Below, piece after piece: positions 9,559 through 18,656 of a DNA stretch of 64,000 nt. Position 1 is the first letter of the stretch; the number at the start of each line of letters is the position of its first letter. The DNA lies in the NCBI GenBank assembly GCA_902625535.1, contig CACOBT010000008.1:1-64000 (forward strand). The letters are read 5' to 3'. The notes under the pieces were generated by a model. The model saw only the letters and a list, made by a program, of their open reading frames with translations. It had not been told where the DNA came from and searched no databases. The position numbers and the translations under genes are program-made. The stretch comes from an uncultured beta proteobacterium (GTDB lineage Bacteria > Pseudomonadota > Gammaproteobacteria > Burkholderiales > Burkholderiaceae_A).

Positions 9559-10605
9559 ATGAGTAATACAAGTACTAAAATTTCTGGTTTGTTTTTATTG
9601 TGCCTGGTGTTGGTTTACGTCGTAATTCTTGCCGGCGGCACTGTCAGAGCGACAGGTGCAGGGATGGGTTGCCCAGACTGGCCGTTATGCTTTGGGAAGT
9701 TAATTCCTCCCATGAGTGAGGCTGATCTTCCCGAAAACTGGAGGAGTTACATACACGGCTCGGGGGCTGAGGACCCCACCTTCGATCCTGTTCACACATG
9801 GACGGAGTACTTGAACAGGCTAGCTGGTGCAACCTTGGGTCTTTTTACGCTCATTCTTTTCTTCTCTTGCTGGGCGAGTAAGAAAGTTTCAAACAAAACA
9901 CTACTCTTTTCTTTGGGAGCTTTGGCATCAGTGATTTTTAACGGTTGGTTAGGTTCACAAGTAGTTGCTAGCGACCTAAAACCCTTACTTGTCTCACTTC
10001 ACATGATGGGAGCTTTTTTGGTCCAAATGTTTTTAGTCCTTGGTTTCATCAACTCACGCAAGTTTAGTGTATTACCAACAATTACTAAAAGCTACTATAG
10101 AATGGGAAATATATGCATTTGCATCTGTATGTTGTTTTTGCTTATACAGATCGGTATGGGAATACAGATAAGGGAAAGCGTTGATTGGATATTTAAACTA
10201 GACCATTTGATTGAGAGAGATGGTCTCATAGAGATCATACCATGGATATTTTATGTACACCGATCATTTTCATGGTTACTCCTATTTTTTGCTGGTTTGA
10301 CCGTGTATTTTACCGTAAAGAGTAAGATGAGCTTCGATGATAGTATTGGCGAGATGGCGACATGGAAGTTTCTTTTAAGCGATCCAAAGATTCGTTGGAG
10401 TAGCTTTTATGTCATTTTAGTTTTGGCTCAAATGTTGATCGGAGGTGCGCTAAATCATTTCGGTTTTCCCATGTTTATGCAACCATTGCACCTTCTTACA
10501 GCAAACTTAATGTTTGGTTCACTTTGTTTCTTGTTTTTTTGTGAGGCTGGACCTATTCTTAACGAAAAGAAGCGGTTAGTGCAGACAAGGGAAATATTTA
10601 CTTAG
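9559..10605 (+). CDS. ctaA: Heme A synthase (CtaA/COX15 family)
   Basis: Oxidises heme O to heme A, the cofactor of aa3-type cytochrome oxidases, so an aerobic respiratory chain is implied. The 348-residue protein has about eight hydrophobic segments and histidines in the expected helices (SLHMMGAF, YVHRSF, QPLHLL). The first loop contains GAGMGCPDWPLCFG followed by an insert ending TWTEYLNRL. From memory this longer loop resembles the Bacteroidota branch more than typical proteobacterial CtaA. It sits between tyrS and nrdR, away from any cox or ctaB gene in this window. Confidence 0.88.
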   Translation: MSNTSTKISGLFLLCLVLVYVVILAGGTVRATGAGMGCPDWPLCFGKLIPPMSEADLPENWRSYIHGSGAEDPTFDPVHTWTEYLNRLAGATLGLFTLILFFSCWASKKVSNKTLLFSLGALASVIFNGWLGSQVVASDLKPLLVSLHMMGAFLVQMFLVLGFINSRKFSVLPTITKSYYRMGNICICICMLFLLIQIGMGIQIRESVDWIFKLDHLIERDGLIEIIPWIFYVHRSFSWLLLFFAGLTVYFTVKSKMSFDDSIGEMATWKFLLSDPKIRWSSFYVILVLAQMLIGGALNHFGFPMFMQPLHLLTANLMFGSLCFLFFCEAGPILNEKKRLVQTREIFT

Positions 10606-10622
10606 TTATTTGAAGAGAAGAT

Positions 10623-11093
10623 ATGAGATGTCCAATATGTAGCTCGCAGGACACCCAAGTAACAGACACTCGGCTAGCTGAAAGTGGGCTGGAAATACTT
10701 CGTCGGAGAAAATGTTTAGCGTGTGAAAAAAGGTTCAAGACTTTAGAAGTGATCCAAATTTCTCTTCCAGTTGTTGTTAAACGAAACGGTGCTAGGTCGG
10801 AATACAATTCGACAAAATTGAAGTCAAGCATGAGTTTGGCTTTGAGGAAGAGACCGGTACCTGCCGACGCAGTTGACACAGCGGTCATGCAAATAGAGGA
10901 TAAGTTGGCAACTCTAGGGGAGAAAGAAATTAGTACGCAGCTTATTGGAGAGCTTGTGATGAGGCAATTACGTAGGATCGATAATGTTGCCTATGTGAGA
11001 TTTGCCTCGGTATACAGGAGTTTTGAAGACGTATCCGATTTTCAAGACTTATTAAACGAGGTCAAATCAAAGAAAAAAATTAACAGGATGTAA
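10623..11093 (+). CDS. nrdR: Transcriptional repressor NrdR
   Basis: A regulator of ribonucleotide reductase genes that senses ATP/dATP. The N-terminal zinc ribbon has Cys3, Cys6, Cys31 and Cys34, and the ATP-cone domain covers roughly residues 49-139 (VVKRNGARSEYNSTKL). At 156 aa it has the usual length. It starts the nrdR-ribD-ribE-ribBA-ribH-nusB run, a standard proteobacterial order. Confidence 0.95.
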   Translation: MRCPICSSQDTQVTDTRLAESGLEILRRRKCLACEKRFKTLEVIQISLPVVVKRNGARSEYNSTKLKSSMSLALRKRPVPADAVDTAVMQIEDKLATLGEKEISTQLIGELVMRQLRRIDNVAYVRFASVYRSFEDVSDFQDLLNEVKSKKKINRM

Positions 11094-11105
11094 CGCTTAC
11101 AGATA

Positions 11106-12236
11106 ATGGGTAGTCTAAATTGTACTTTTATGGACCGGGCTTTTGAACTTGCAGAAAGAGGGCTCAATACGACCATGCCAAACCCACGAGTGGGTTGTGT
11201 AATAGTGAATGGTGGGAAGATTGTCGGAGAGGGCTATCACAGAAGAAGTGGCGAAGATCATGCAGAAGTCGTAGCAATTAAATCAGCGGGAGAAAAGGCA
11301 CGTAATGGCTCAATGTATGTAACCTTAGAACCCTGTTGCTTTAAAGGCAAAACTGGAGCATGCACGGATGAAATTATTAGGTCAGGAATTAGTGAAGTTA
11401 TAGTAGCCAGCCGGGATCCGAATCCTAGGGTGGCCGGCAAAGGTTTATTAAGGTTGGAGGAGAAAGGGATTAGTGTCTCAACAAGAAAAGATCTGGAAAA
11501 AGCAATTGAACTCAACCCTGGCTTTTTTAAAAGGATGACTAAAGGTCTTCCGTGGGTCAGGGTAAAAATCGCAAAATCATTAGACGGTTACATCGCTATG
11601 GATTCTGGTGAAAGTAAATGGATCACGGGGCCAAAAGCGCGAGAAGATGGACATCGATGGAGAGCGAGATCTTGTTGTATACTTACCGGTAGTCAGACGG
11701 TCCGACAGGATAATCCTCGCTTGACCGCGCGGGATGGAGAAAGGATTTTAAGTAACCCCATCAAAGTTATAGTTGATCCGAACTTAATTTGCGAGATAAC
11801 TTCAAATGTTTTTGCTGAAGGTAATGCTATGTTGGCAACCGTGAAGACCGAGGAGTCAAATAAAACTAAAAAGATCGAGGCAATGAGGGATAGAAACATT
11901 AATGTTATAGAGTTCCCAACCGCTGAATCAAAGTCAAACCGATTTAGCTTAAAATCACTACTTGCGGAATTGGCTAAACAAGAATGTAATGAAGTTCAAG
12001 TGGAGGCGGGCCCAGGTCTAATAACTTCGCTATCTAACGAAAAGGTAATAGATGAGTTTCTGGTTTACCAGTCACCAAAAATTTTAGGGTCGGGATTATC
12101 ATTGATCGATAAAATTGGAGAAAAGAACGTGCTTAAGAAGAAAGGGGATTGGTGCTACAAAAGTACTTGTATGATTGGAGAGGACATTCGTATGATTCTG
12201 AGGCGAAGTGAGTGTGGCGATTGCAGTTTTGAATAA
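11106..12236 (+). CDS. ribD: Bifunctional riboflavin deaminase/reductase RibD
   Basis: Carries out the second and third steps of riboflavin synthesis: deamination of the pyrimidinone, then side-chain reduction with NADPH. The deaminase domain (about residues 1-145) shows zinc ligands His52, Cys77 and Cys86 and the catalytic Glu54 (DHAEVVAI, EPCCFKGKTGAC). The reductase domain follows (RVKIAKSLDGYIAMDSGESKWITG) and ends near residue 376. Its stop overlaps the ribE start by one base. Confidence 0.95.
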   Translation: MGSLNCTFMDRAFELAERGLNTTMPNPRVGCVIVNGGKIVGEGYHRRSGEDHAEVVAIKSAGEKARNGSMYVTLEPCCFKGKTGACTDEIIRSGISEVIVASRDPNPRVAGKGLLRLEEKGISVSTRKDLEKAIELNPGFFKRMTKGLPWVRVKIAKSLDGYIAMDSGESKWITGPKAREDGHRWRARSCCILTGSQTVRQDNPRLTARDGERILSNPIKVIVDPNLICEITSNVFAEGNAMLATVKTEESNKTKKIEAMRDRNINVIEFPTAESKSNRFSLKSLLAELAKQECNEVQVEAGPGLITSLSNEKVIDEFLVYQSPKILGSGLSLIDKIGEKNVLKKKGDWCYKSTCMIGEDIRMILRRSECGDCSFE

Positions 12237-12880
12237 TGTTTAGTGGCATAATTACCGAAATAGGTTTCTTAAAACCAATTAATTTTTTTACCGAACGGTC
12301 TTTAGGTGGGAAAAAACAAGTTCGCATTAAAGTCTTTTGGAGTATCAAAAATTTTTTTAAGTGCTCAATAGGTGACAGCGTATCTGTCAATGGCGTTTGT
12401 CTAACAATCGTATCAAAGGGATTAAACTATTTTGAGGCTGACGTTTCCAATGAGACACTTGATGTGACTGTGGGATTAGATAAGCCTGGTAGTGTTAATC
12501 TTGAGTTTCCGCTTCGCGTTGGCGGTAGTTTGGGAGGACATATGGTAAGTGGTCACGTCGATGGAATTGCGAAATTAAGCGAGATAATGAAATCAAGGGA
12601 TTCGAGAGAGCTTTCATTTATAACAGATGAGATTTTTTACCCAATGGTGACAAAAAAAGGTTCGATAGCAATTAATGGTGTTAGCTTGACCGTTAACGAG
12701 GTCGATCTGACAAATCATAACTGCCGGTTTTTAGTCAATTTAATTCCGCACACCTTAATGCGAACCACCTTGTCAAATTTAACTACTGATTCCATCGTCA
12801 ATATTGAACTTGATCCTATAGCAAAAATGGTCGACCAATTTTTGTCTGTTCGCAGAGAGCAAGAAAACCATCGGGGGTAA
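12236..12880 (+). CDS. ribE: Riboflavin synthase, alpha subunit
   Basis: Dismutates two 6,7-dimethyl-8-ribityllumazines to riboflavin. The 214 residues consist of two lumazine-binding barrels; the first begins MFSGIITEIG and contains SVNGVCLTI, and the second has MVSGHVDGIA and SIAINGVSLTVNEV. The first barrel carries an unusually long loop of about ten residues after GFLKPI. It overlaps ribD at TAATG and lies one base from ribBA. Confidence 0.95.
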   Translation: MFSGIITEIGFLKPINFFTERSLGGKKQVRIKVFWSIKNFFKCSIGDSVSVNGVCLTIVSKGLNYFEADVSNETLDVTVGLDKPGSVNLEFPLRVGGSLGGHMVSGHVDGIAKLSEIMKSRDSRELSFITDEIFYPMVTKKGSIAINGVSLTVNEVDLTNHNCRFLVNLIPHTLMRTTLSNLTTDSIVNIELDPIAKMVDQFLSVRREQENHRG

Positions 12881-12881
12881 T

Positions 12882-14015
12882 TTGAAACGAGATTTTGGTA
12901 TTTCTCCGATTTCCGAGATAATCGAATCCCTGAAACATGGGAAGATGGTTATTTTGATTGATGACCAGGACAGAGAAAACGAGGGAGACCTGTTAATATG
13001 TGCGGAGCACGTGTCCGCAGAAACCATTAATTTCATGGCAAAATATGGGCGAGGTCTTATCTGCTTAACATTGACAAAAGATCATTGTGAAAAATTGAAA
13101 TTACCTTTGATGGTTGCAGACAGCTCGCAAGGCACGGCATTTACGGTATCTATTGAGGCTGCCAGTGGAGTTACAACAGGTATAAGCGCTGCAGACAGAG
13201 CCTACACAATTTTAAAGGCGGTTAACGGTAACGCCAAACCTGCAGATTTGAAGCAACCAGGCCATGTATTTCCTTTAATGGCGCAGGATGGAGGTGTTCT
13301 CTCTAGGGCAGGGCATACAGAAGCTGGATGTGATTTGGCAAAACTTGCAGGTCTTAACCCGTTTTCCGTAATTTGTGAAATTATGAATGACGATGGAACA
13401 ATGGCGAGGTTGCCCGATTTAAAAAAATTTGCGAGAGAGCATAATCTAAAGATTGGGACAATTGCAGATTTAATCGAATACAGGAGTCAAACAGAAAGTT
13501 TCCTTGAATTGATGAAAAGTTTTGCCATTGATACTGCTTGGGGAAATTTTGAGGTTCGTCTTTATCAGGATCTAATCGAAAAACAACCGCATGTAGCCCT
13601 CATTAAAGGTAGAGAGTTAGGTCAAAAGGTCGCCCTTGTAAGGGTTCATGAGCCATTTACGGTTCTTGACGCCTTGCCCCTAGGGGGAAAGAAAAATAAA
13701 ATTTGGACGTTTGAGTCCTCCATGAAAAAAATTGCTAGTAGTGATTGTGGCGCTTTTGTAATGTTAAACTGCGCTAAGTCTTCTAATGTATTCTTCGCCT
13801 CATTGAAAAAGTTTCAAGATAACCCTGAAAACACCGATGGAAAATCTAGCAAAACCTTGAGAAATTACGGACTAGGCGCCGCAATATTACGAGATATTGG
13901 TATTAAGAAGATGATTATTTTGTCAAAAAAATTAAAAATGCCAAGCATGACTGGCTATGGACTAGAAGTTGTTGAATATCTTCCGCCGGAGGGAAGCTTT
14001 AATGGGGCAGAATAG
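12882..14015 (+). CDS. ribBA: 3,4-dihydroxy-2-butanone 4-phosphate synthase with degenerate RibA-like domain
   Basis: The N-terminal RibB domain (about residues 1-200) makes the four-carbon unit of riboflavin from ribulose 5-phosphate; DDQDRENEGDL at 27-37 and the QPGHVFPL and RAGHTEA loops are intact. The remaining residues follow the GTP cyclohydrolase II fold, but the three-cysteine zinc site and catalytic residues are missing: where a CDCG motif is expected there is only SSDCGAF. GTP cyclohydrolase II activity must therefore come from another gene. The start is TTG at 12882, next to the ribE stop. Confidence 0.92.
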   Translation: MKRDFGISPISEIIESLKHGKMVILIDDQDRENEGDLLICAEHVSAETINFMAKYGRGLICLTLTKDHCEKLKLPLMVADSSQGTAFTVSIEAASGVTTGISAADRAYTILKAVNGNAKPADLKQPGHVFPLMAQDGGVLSRAGHTEAGCDLAKLAGLNPFSVICEIMNDDGTMARLPDLKKFAREHNLKIGTIADLIEYRSQTESFLELMKSFAIDTAWGNFEVRLYQDLIEKQPHVALIKGRELGQKVALVRVHEPFTVLDALPLGGKKNKIWTFESSMKKIASSDCGAFVMLNCAKSSNVFFASLKKFQDNPENTDGKSSKTLRNYGLGAAILRDIGIKKMIILSKKLKMPSMTGYGLEVVEYLPPEGSFNGAE

Positions 14016-14472
14016 TGACGGGTTGGAGATCCTAAATATTGATAGGTCCTCTTACCGATTGCGAATTATTCACTCAATATTTAACAGGAATTACACTGAT
14101 AAATTATTAGAGGATTCATGCGCGGAATTAAATCTTAACGGAATTAACAATTCTCAAATAACAATAACGGCGGTACCCGGGGCCCTGGAAATACCGTTTC
14201 TTATTCGCACCATCTTGAAAATTGAAGATTGTGATGGAATTCTTGCCCTGGGGTGTGTTATTCGCGGGGAAACTTATCACTTTGAGATAGTTGCAACTGA
14301 ATCGGCTAAAGGAATACGTGAAGCCTCATGCGAAAAAAATATTCCTTGTATCAACGGAGTTCTGACTGTGGAGAATAAGAGTCAGGCCTATGAAAGGTCG
14401 TTGACTAAAGGGCGAGGTTTTGCTCAGGCGCTTATCTATATGGTTGACTTATCAAAAAGCCTTGAAAAATGA
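14002..14472 (+). CDS. ribH: 6,7-dimethyl-8-ribityllumazine synthase
   Basis: Condenses the RibBA product with the pyrimidinedione. The 156-aa protein has PGALEIPFLI, the GCVIRGETYHFEIV active-site strand and the conserved NGVLTVEN segment. The ATG at 14002 lies inside the end of ribBA (14-bp overlap) and is preceded by a GGAGGGAAG ribosome binding site; an in-frame ATG at 13969 is too early for the family. Confidence 0.95.
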   Translation: MGQNSDGLEILNIDRSSYRLRIIHSIFNRNYTDKLLEDSCAELNLNGINNSQITITAVPGALEIPFLIRTILKIEDCDGILALGCVIRGETYHFEIVATESAKGIREASCEKNIPCINGVLTVENKSQAYERSLTKGRGFAQALIYMVDLSKSLEK

Positions 14473-14498
14473 CAACGAAAAATGAGTTAGGTTAGGAC

Positions 14499-14951
14499 AT
14501 GGCTGGAGCGATTAAGGAAAATGTTTTAGGTAAGGGGATAAGTGCCAGGAGGGTTTCTAGGATACTTGCTATACAGGGCGTTTACAGCTATCTCCATGCT
14601 GAAGAAAAGAATTCCGAAATAATTGAGTATCTGTCAGAGCAAGATCTTTACACTCACGCAGATTTAATTTTTTTTGAAGATATTTTTAACAATACATTGA
14701 AAAACATTGTAGCGTTACGGAAGTTGATGATGCCATTTTTGGATATTTCGATAGATAGACTTTCAAAAGTTGAAGAGGCTGTGATACTTGTAGCGACATA
14801 TGAATTAAAGGAGCGAATTGATGTACCATTTAAAACAATCATTAACGAGGCTGTAGAGGTGGACAAGTGTTTAGGCAGTAATGAAGGTCATAAGATTGTA
14901 AATGGAGTTTTGGATAAATTAGCAAAGAAAATTAGATGTAAGAGTTATTGA
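14499..14951 (+). CDS. nusB: Transcription antitermination protein NusB
   Basis: A subunit of the antitermination complex that binds boxA in rRNA operons together with NusE (S10). The 150 residues form the all-helical NusB fold, with ARRVSRILAIQGVYSYL at the start and the diagnostic VPFKTIINEAVEVDKCLGS followed by GHKIVNGVLDKLA near the end. The position after ribH is the standard one. Its stop overlaps the thiL start by one base. Confidence 0.94.
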   Translation: MAGAIKENVLGKGISARRVSRILAIQGVYSYLHAEEKNSEIIEYLSEQDLYTHADLIFFEDIFNNTLKNIVALRKLMMPFLDISIDRLSKVEEAVILVATYELKERIDVPFKTIINEAVEVDKCLGSNEGHKIVNGVLDKLAKKIRCKSY

Positions 14952-15982
14952 TGGATGAGTTTCAATGTATTGAGCAGTTTTTTAACAAAAATGGATCGCC
15001 TATAAATCCGCTACTTTCTAATGGTTTTTTCGTGGGAATCGGAGATGATGCTTCAGTCTTTAAATTAGAGAACAATCCTCCCATCGTCGTCACAAGCGAT
15101 ATTTTGGTAGAGGGAGTCCATTTTTCGTCAAACATAAAGCCTGCCTCTTTAGGAAATAGAGTTCTGGCCGTAAATTTATCTGATTTGGCTGCAATGGGCG
15201 CTAACCCGTTAGGTTTTACATTGGGTTTGGGCTTAAATAAACTTAATTATGCCTGGCTAAATGATTTCTCGGAGGGGTTGTTTGGGGCAAGCCGGTTGTA
15301 TGGGTGTGATCTGTTGGGAGGGGACACAATAAAACATAATTCTGCTTTTAATTTTTTTTCGGTTACAGCGATAGGTTATATTGATGGGGGAAATGCGCTG
15401 AGAAGAAACGGTATGAAGCTTGATGATGATATTTGGGTCTCCGGAGACTTAGGGGAACCTATATCTGCTCTCCAATTACAAAAAGAGTCTAAAAAGCTTA
15501 TTCAACCAATACCCAAAATTGCTTTGGGTAGACAGCTTAAAAACGTTGCGACGAGTAGTATCGATCTATCCGACGGTTTATCAAGTGATTTACGCCACTT
15601 GATGAGAGCTAGTTTTCCGAAAAATTTAGAAGATATATTCGTAGAATTGTATTTTGAGAGCTTAGTAAAATGTTTAAACCGAAACATGATTAAGTGGTTC
15701 GCCGGAAAAAAAAATAATCTCGAATTAGTTTTTTTAGCGTTACAGGGTGGAGATGAATATGAACTATGTTTTTCAGCCCCGAGTGAAGCGAGAAGTGAAA
15801 TAAGGGCAATCAGCGAAAAGTTAGATATCCCACTCACCCTTATTGGTTCCGTTAGAAAAAGAGTTGTCGAACAAAATAGAAATGACGAAAAAAATAAAAA
15901 TGATGGTCATTTATGGTTAAAAAGTTTAACTAACTCTTTTGATGACAAATATATTGAAAAGTCTGGTTATGCCCATTTTTGA
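14951..15982 (+). CDS. thiL: Thiamine-monophosphate kinase
   Basis: Phosphorylates thiamine monophosphate to the diphosphate cofactor. It belongs to the same ATP-binding superfamily as PurM and SelD: GIGDDASVF near residue 27, TSDILVEGVHF, NLSDLAAMGANP, GGDT, and the later STSSIDLSDGLSSDL-type segment. I take the ATG at 14951 (343 aa); a TTG directly in front would add one residue. It overlaps pgpA by about 14 bp. Confidence 0.93.
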   Translation: MDEFQCIEQFFNKNGSPINPLLSNGFFVGIGDDASVFKLENNPPIVVTSDILVEGVHFSSNIKPASLGNRVLAVNLSDLAAMGANPLGFTLGLGLNKLNYAWLNDFSEGLFGASRLYGCDLLGGDTIKHNSAFNFFSVTAIGYIDGGNALRRNGMKLDDDIWVSGDLGEPISALQLQKESKKLIQPIPKIALGRQLKNVATSSIDLSDGLSSDLRHLMRASFPKNLEDIFVELYFESLVKCLNRNMIKWFAGKKNNLELVFLALQGGDEYELCFSAPSEARSEIRAISEKLDIPLTLIGSVRKRVVEQNRNDEKNKNDGHLWLKSLTNSFDDKYIEKSGYAHF

Positions 15983-16496
15983 CTTTTCTAGGGTAAAAAC
16001 GATTGTTTCATATTCCATTGCCACCGGTTTTGGTGCGGGCTTCTCCAGGTACATACCTGGGACCGTAGGGACTATTTGGGCGTGGATAACATTTTTAATC
16101 TTAGATTATATATTAACGGATGTTTTCCTAATATTTACTATTTTGAGCACATTTATTATTGGAATATTGGTTTCGAACTTTGTCGAGGAAGACCTTAAAA
16201 AAAAAGACGCTTCGGAAATAGTGATAGATGAAATAGTTGCTTTTTGGGTAGTATTATTTTTTTTACCGCGTGGAGATGACTTACTTGCCTTTTCGCATGG
16301 ACCTGGTAATGACTTTCCATTAATTCAAATACAGGCATTTTTTTTATTCAGATTCTTCGATATTTTCAAACCGTGGCCAACAAACTGGGTGGATAAAAAA
16401 GTTCATGGCGGACTTGGTGTGATGTTGGATGACATTGTCGCAGCCTTCCAGACGCTTTTGATTCTTTCCGTTTTGCATCGGCTTGAATTAACCTAG
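15969..16496 (+). CDS. pgpA: Phosphatidylglycerophosphatase A
   Basis: An inner-membrane phosphatase that makes phosphatidylglycerol. Family motifs are clear: GFGAGFSRYIPGTVGTIWA near the N-terminus, DEIVAFW, FFLFRFFDIFKPWP and the C-terminal GLGVMLDDIVAA, with three to four hydrophobic segments. The start is uncertain. ATG 15969 (175 aa) fits the family best; in-frame TTG 15939 and ATG 15942 lie upstream inside thiL. Confidence 0.9.
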   Translation: MPIFDFSRVKTIVSYSIATGFGAGFSRYIPGTVGTIWAWITFLILDYILTDVFLIFTILSTFIIGILVSNFVEEDLKKKDASEIVIDEIVAFWVVLFFLPRGDDLLAFSHGPGNDFPLIQIQAFFLFRFFDIFKPWPTNWVDKKVHGGLGVMLDDIVAAFQTLLILSVLHRLELT

Positions 16497-16516
16497 ATTT
16501 CAGTCATTGTAAAAGA

Positions 16517-17047
16517 ATGTTCATGAAACGAAACAATGTATTGATAAGGGTTTTGAGTTTAGCTTTTTTTGCGAGAAAAAAGGGTTTGAAAATAGCAGTT
16601 GCAGAATCGTGCACTAGTGGTTTGTTGGCAGACCTTCTGAGCTCCATAGCGGGAAGCAGCGCATGGTTCGATTTTGGGGTGGTGTGTTATTCAAATATTT
16701 CGAAAGAAACTTTGCTTTGTGTAAATCCGACTAGTATTCAAAAGCATGGCTCAGTCAGTAAAAAAGTGGCTTCTGAAATGTTGAGTGGGTTAGAGAAGAT
16801 AACGCTAAATGAAAAGCATAAGCTTTTTATGTTCCTTTCAATAACTGGGGTAGCAGGGCCTACAGGATCCACCAAAACTAAACCGCGGGGTCTAGTCTGG
16901 TTTGGGTTACAAGCTTACGGGAAGAAAATTTTCAAAAAAGAGATTCTTGTTGGCAGTAGAACACAAATCAGAACGAAGGCCTCCTTGAAGGCTCTTGAAA
17001 GGCTTATTTCGGAAAGCGCAAGAAAAACTAAAGGAATAATTGAATAA
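16517..17047 (+). CDS. pncC: Nicotinamide-nucleotide amidase (CinA C-terminal domain protein)
   Basis: A 176-aa protein made only of the CinA C-terminal domain, which deamidates NMN to nicotinate mononucleotide in NAD recycling. AVAESCTSGLLADLLSSIAGSSAWF and the GVAGPTGST loop are diagnostic. The N-terminal molybdopterin-binding-like half of full CinA is absent, as in many proteobacteria. It is the last gene before recA, a classic neighbourhood. Confidence 0.92.
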   Translation: MFMKRNNVLIRVLSLAFFARKKGLKIAVAESCTSGLLADLLSSIAGSSAWFDFGVVCYSNISKETLLCVNPTSIQKHGSVSKKVASEMLSGLEKITLNEKHKLFMFLSITGVAGPTGSTKTKPRGLVWFGLQAYGKKIFKKEILVGSRTQIRTKASLKALERLISESARKTKGIIE

Positions 17048-17067
17048 TTTCAAAATATTAGTATACT
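17040..17067 (+). promoter_or_regulatory. Predicted recA sigma-70 promoter
   Basis: TTGAAT (17040-17045) and TATACT (17062-17067) are 16 bp apart. The -10 element runs into the LexA box, so bound repressor would block polymerase. Predicted from sequence only. Confidence 0.6.
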
Positions 17068-17083
17068 GAAGATATATACAGTA
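17064..17083. promoter_or_regulatory. LexA (SOS) box of recA
   Basis: TACTG-N10-CAGTA with a symmetrical TA-rich centre is a near-perfect match to the CTGT-N8-ACAG type operator used by beta- and gammaproteobacterial LexA. It ends 20 bp before the recA ATG and overlaps the predicted -10 element. Confidence 0.85.
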
Positions 17084-17103
17084 TTTTAACGGAGCCTTTA
17101 CAA

Positions 17104-18162
17104 ATGAAACAAACAAAAAAACAAAGCGCAATGTCAGAAAAGCTTAAGGCATTAACAACGACTCTCGCTCAAATAGATAAGCAATTCGGAAAAGGCTCAG
17201 TAATGAGATTGGGCGAAACGGAAGCTGTAGAAAATATACCAGCAGTATCAACCGGTTCTCTAAGTTTAGACGTAGCATTAGGAGTCGGCGGTCTTCCGAG
17301 GGGTAGAGTGGTTGAAATTTTTGGACCCGAATCATCTGGAAAAACGACATTAACGCTTCAAGTTATAAGCGAGATGCAGAAAATAGGTGGAATTTGCGCT
17401 TTTGTGGATGCTGAACATGCATTAGATACCCAATATGCAAAAAAACTCGGTGTAGATTTAAATGATCTTCTGGTATCTCAACCTGACACTGGCGAACAGG
17501 CGCTAGAGATTGTTGATGCATTAGTAAAGTCCGGTTCAGTAGACCTCGTTGTAGTAGATTCTGTTGCTGCTTTAACTCCTCGCGCTGAGATTGATGGGGA
17601 TATGGGAGACTCATTACCCGGTCTGCACGCTCGTCTTATGTCCCAGGCACTAAGAAAACTAACTGGAACAATAAGTAGGACAAATACACTTGTTGTTTTT
17701 ATTAATCAAATTCGTATGAAAATAGGGGTGATGTTTGGTAGTCCTGAAACTACCACGGGAGGAAATGCTTTGAAATTTTACAGCTCAGTCAGAATGGATA
17801 TAAGGAGGGTAGGCTCTTTGAAAAAGGGTGATGAGGTTGTTGGGTCGGAGACAAAAGTAAAAGTAGTAAAAAATAAAGTTGCCCCTCCATTCAAGCAGGC
17901 ATTTTTCGATATTCTATATGGTGAAGGTATTTCCAGGCAGGGAGAGATAATTGATTTAGGAGTTGAAAAAGGAGTAATTCAAAAGTCTGGTTCTTGGTAT
18001 AGTTACAATGATATTCGTATTGGACAAGGAAAAGAAAATGTTCGAGAGTTTTTGAGAGAGAATAAAAAACTCGGTATAGAAATAGAAAATAGAATACGTC
18101 TAAGTTATGGTATTTCCGAAATTGAGGACACGGAAAAACATGATGAAGAATCAATGCAATAA
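17104..18162 (+). CDS. recA: Recombinase RecA
   Basis: Forms ATP-dependent filaments on single-stranded DNA, drives strand exchange and triggers LexA self-cleavage. At 352 aa it is full length, with Walker [10 protein letters not shown] at residues 74-82, the VVVDSVAAL strand, and the L1/L2 DNA-binding loops including [22 protein letters not shown]. The ATG at 17104 has GGAG nine bases upstream, which decides it over an in-frame ATG ten codons later. The upstream LexA box makes it SOS-inducible. Confidence 0.98.
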   Translation: MKQTKKQSAMSEKLKALTTTLAQIDKQFGKGSVMRLGETEAVENIPAVSTGSLSLDVALGVGGLPRGRVVEIFGPESSGKTTLTLQVISEMQKIGGICAFVDAEHALDTQYAKKLGVDLNDLLVSQPDTGEQALEIVDALVKSGSVDLVVVDSVAALTPRAEIDGDMGDSLPGLHARLMSQALRKLTGTISRTNTLVVFINQIRMKIGVMFGSPETTTGGNALKFYSSVRMDIRRVGSLKKGDEVVGSETKVKVVKNKVAPPFKQAFFDILYGEGISRQGEIIDLGVEKGVIQKSGSWYSYNDIRIGQGKENVREFLRENKKLGIEIENRIRLSYGISEIEDTEKHDEESMQ

Positions 18163-18179
18163 AGACTCAACTAAGAAGC

Positions 18180-18641
18180 TTGGTAGATAAAAAACAAATA
18201 TATAAGAAAGCTTATTCCCTTTTATCGAGAAGAGATTATAGTGTTGTAATGATGCGTAATAAGCTTCGGGAATTCGCTCTTGGTGATTCCGGTGATAGCC
18301 ATTTTGAAACATTTTTAGAAGATGTTATCGAAGATTTAAAGGAGAAGAAATGGTTATCAGATGAGCGCTTAGTCTCCTCATTCTTAAATTCAAAAGGACA
18401 GCTTTATGGAGAGAAAAGGATATGGCTGGAATTAAAAAAGCTGGGTATTGATGAAAGTTTAATTGAAAAAATGCTTGAAACTACAGAAGGTCGCGATGCC
18501 GACAAAGCGAAAGTATTGTTAGGAAGAAAATTCAAAGGAAAAGCTAATTCAATTAAAGAAAAGGTAAAACGTAGAGATTATCTGATGAGGAGAGGTTTTT
18601 CATATGGTGTTTGTAATAAGCTCGTCTTACAAGATGAATAG
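18180..18641 (+). CDS. recX: Regulatory protein RecX
   Basis: Modulates RecA filaments. The 153-residue all-helical protein has the three-helix RecX repeats: KAYSLLSRRDYSVVMMRNKL, a middle KWLSDERLVSSFLNSK, and a C-terminal RRDYLMRRGFSYGVCNKLV. The start is TTG at 18180, 17 bp after recA, so it is likely co-transcribed from the SOS promoter. Confidence 0.9.
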   Translation: MVDKKQIYKKAYSLLSRRDYSVVMMRNKLREFALGDSGDSHFETFLEDVIEDLKEKKWLSDERLVSSFLNSKGQLYGEKRIWLELKKLGIDESLIEKMLETTEGRDADKAKVLLGRKFKGKANSIKEKVKRRDYLMRRGFSYGVCNKLVLQDE

Positions 18642-18656
18642 CTAAATTAGATACAG

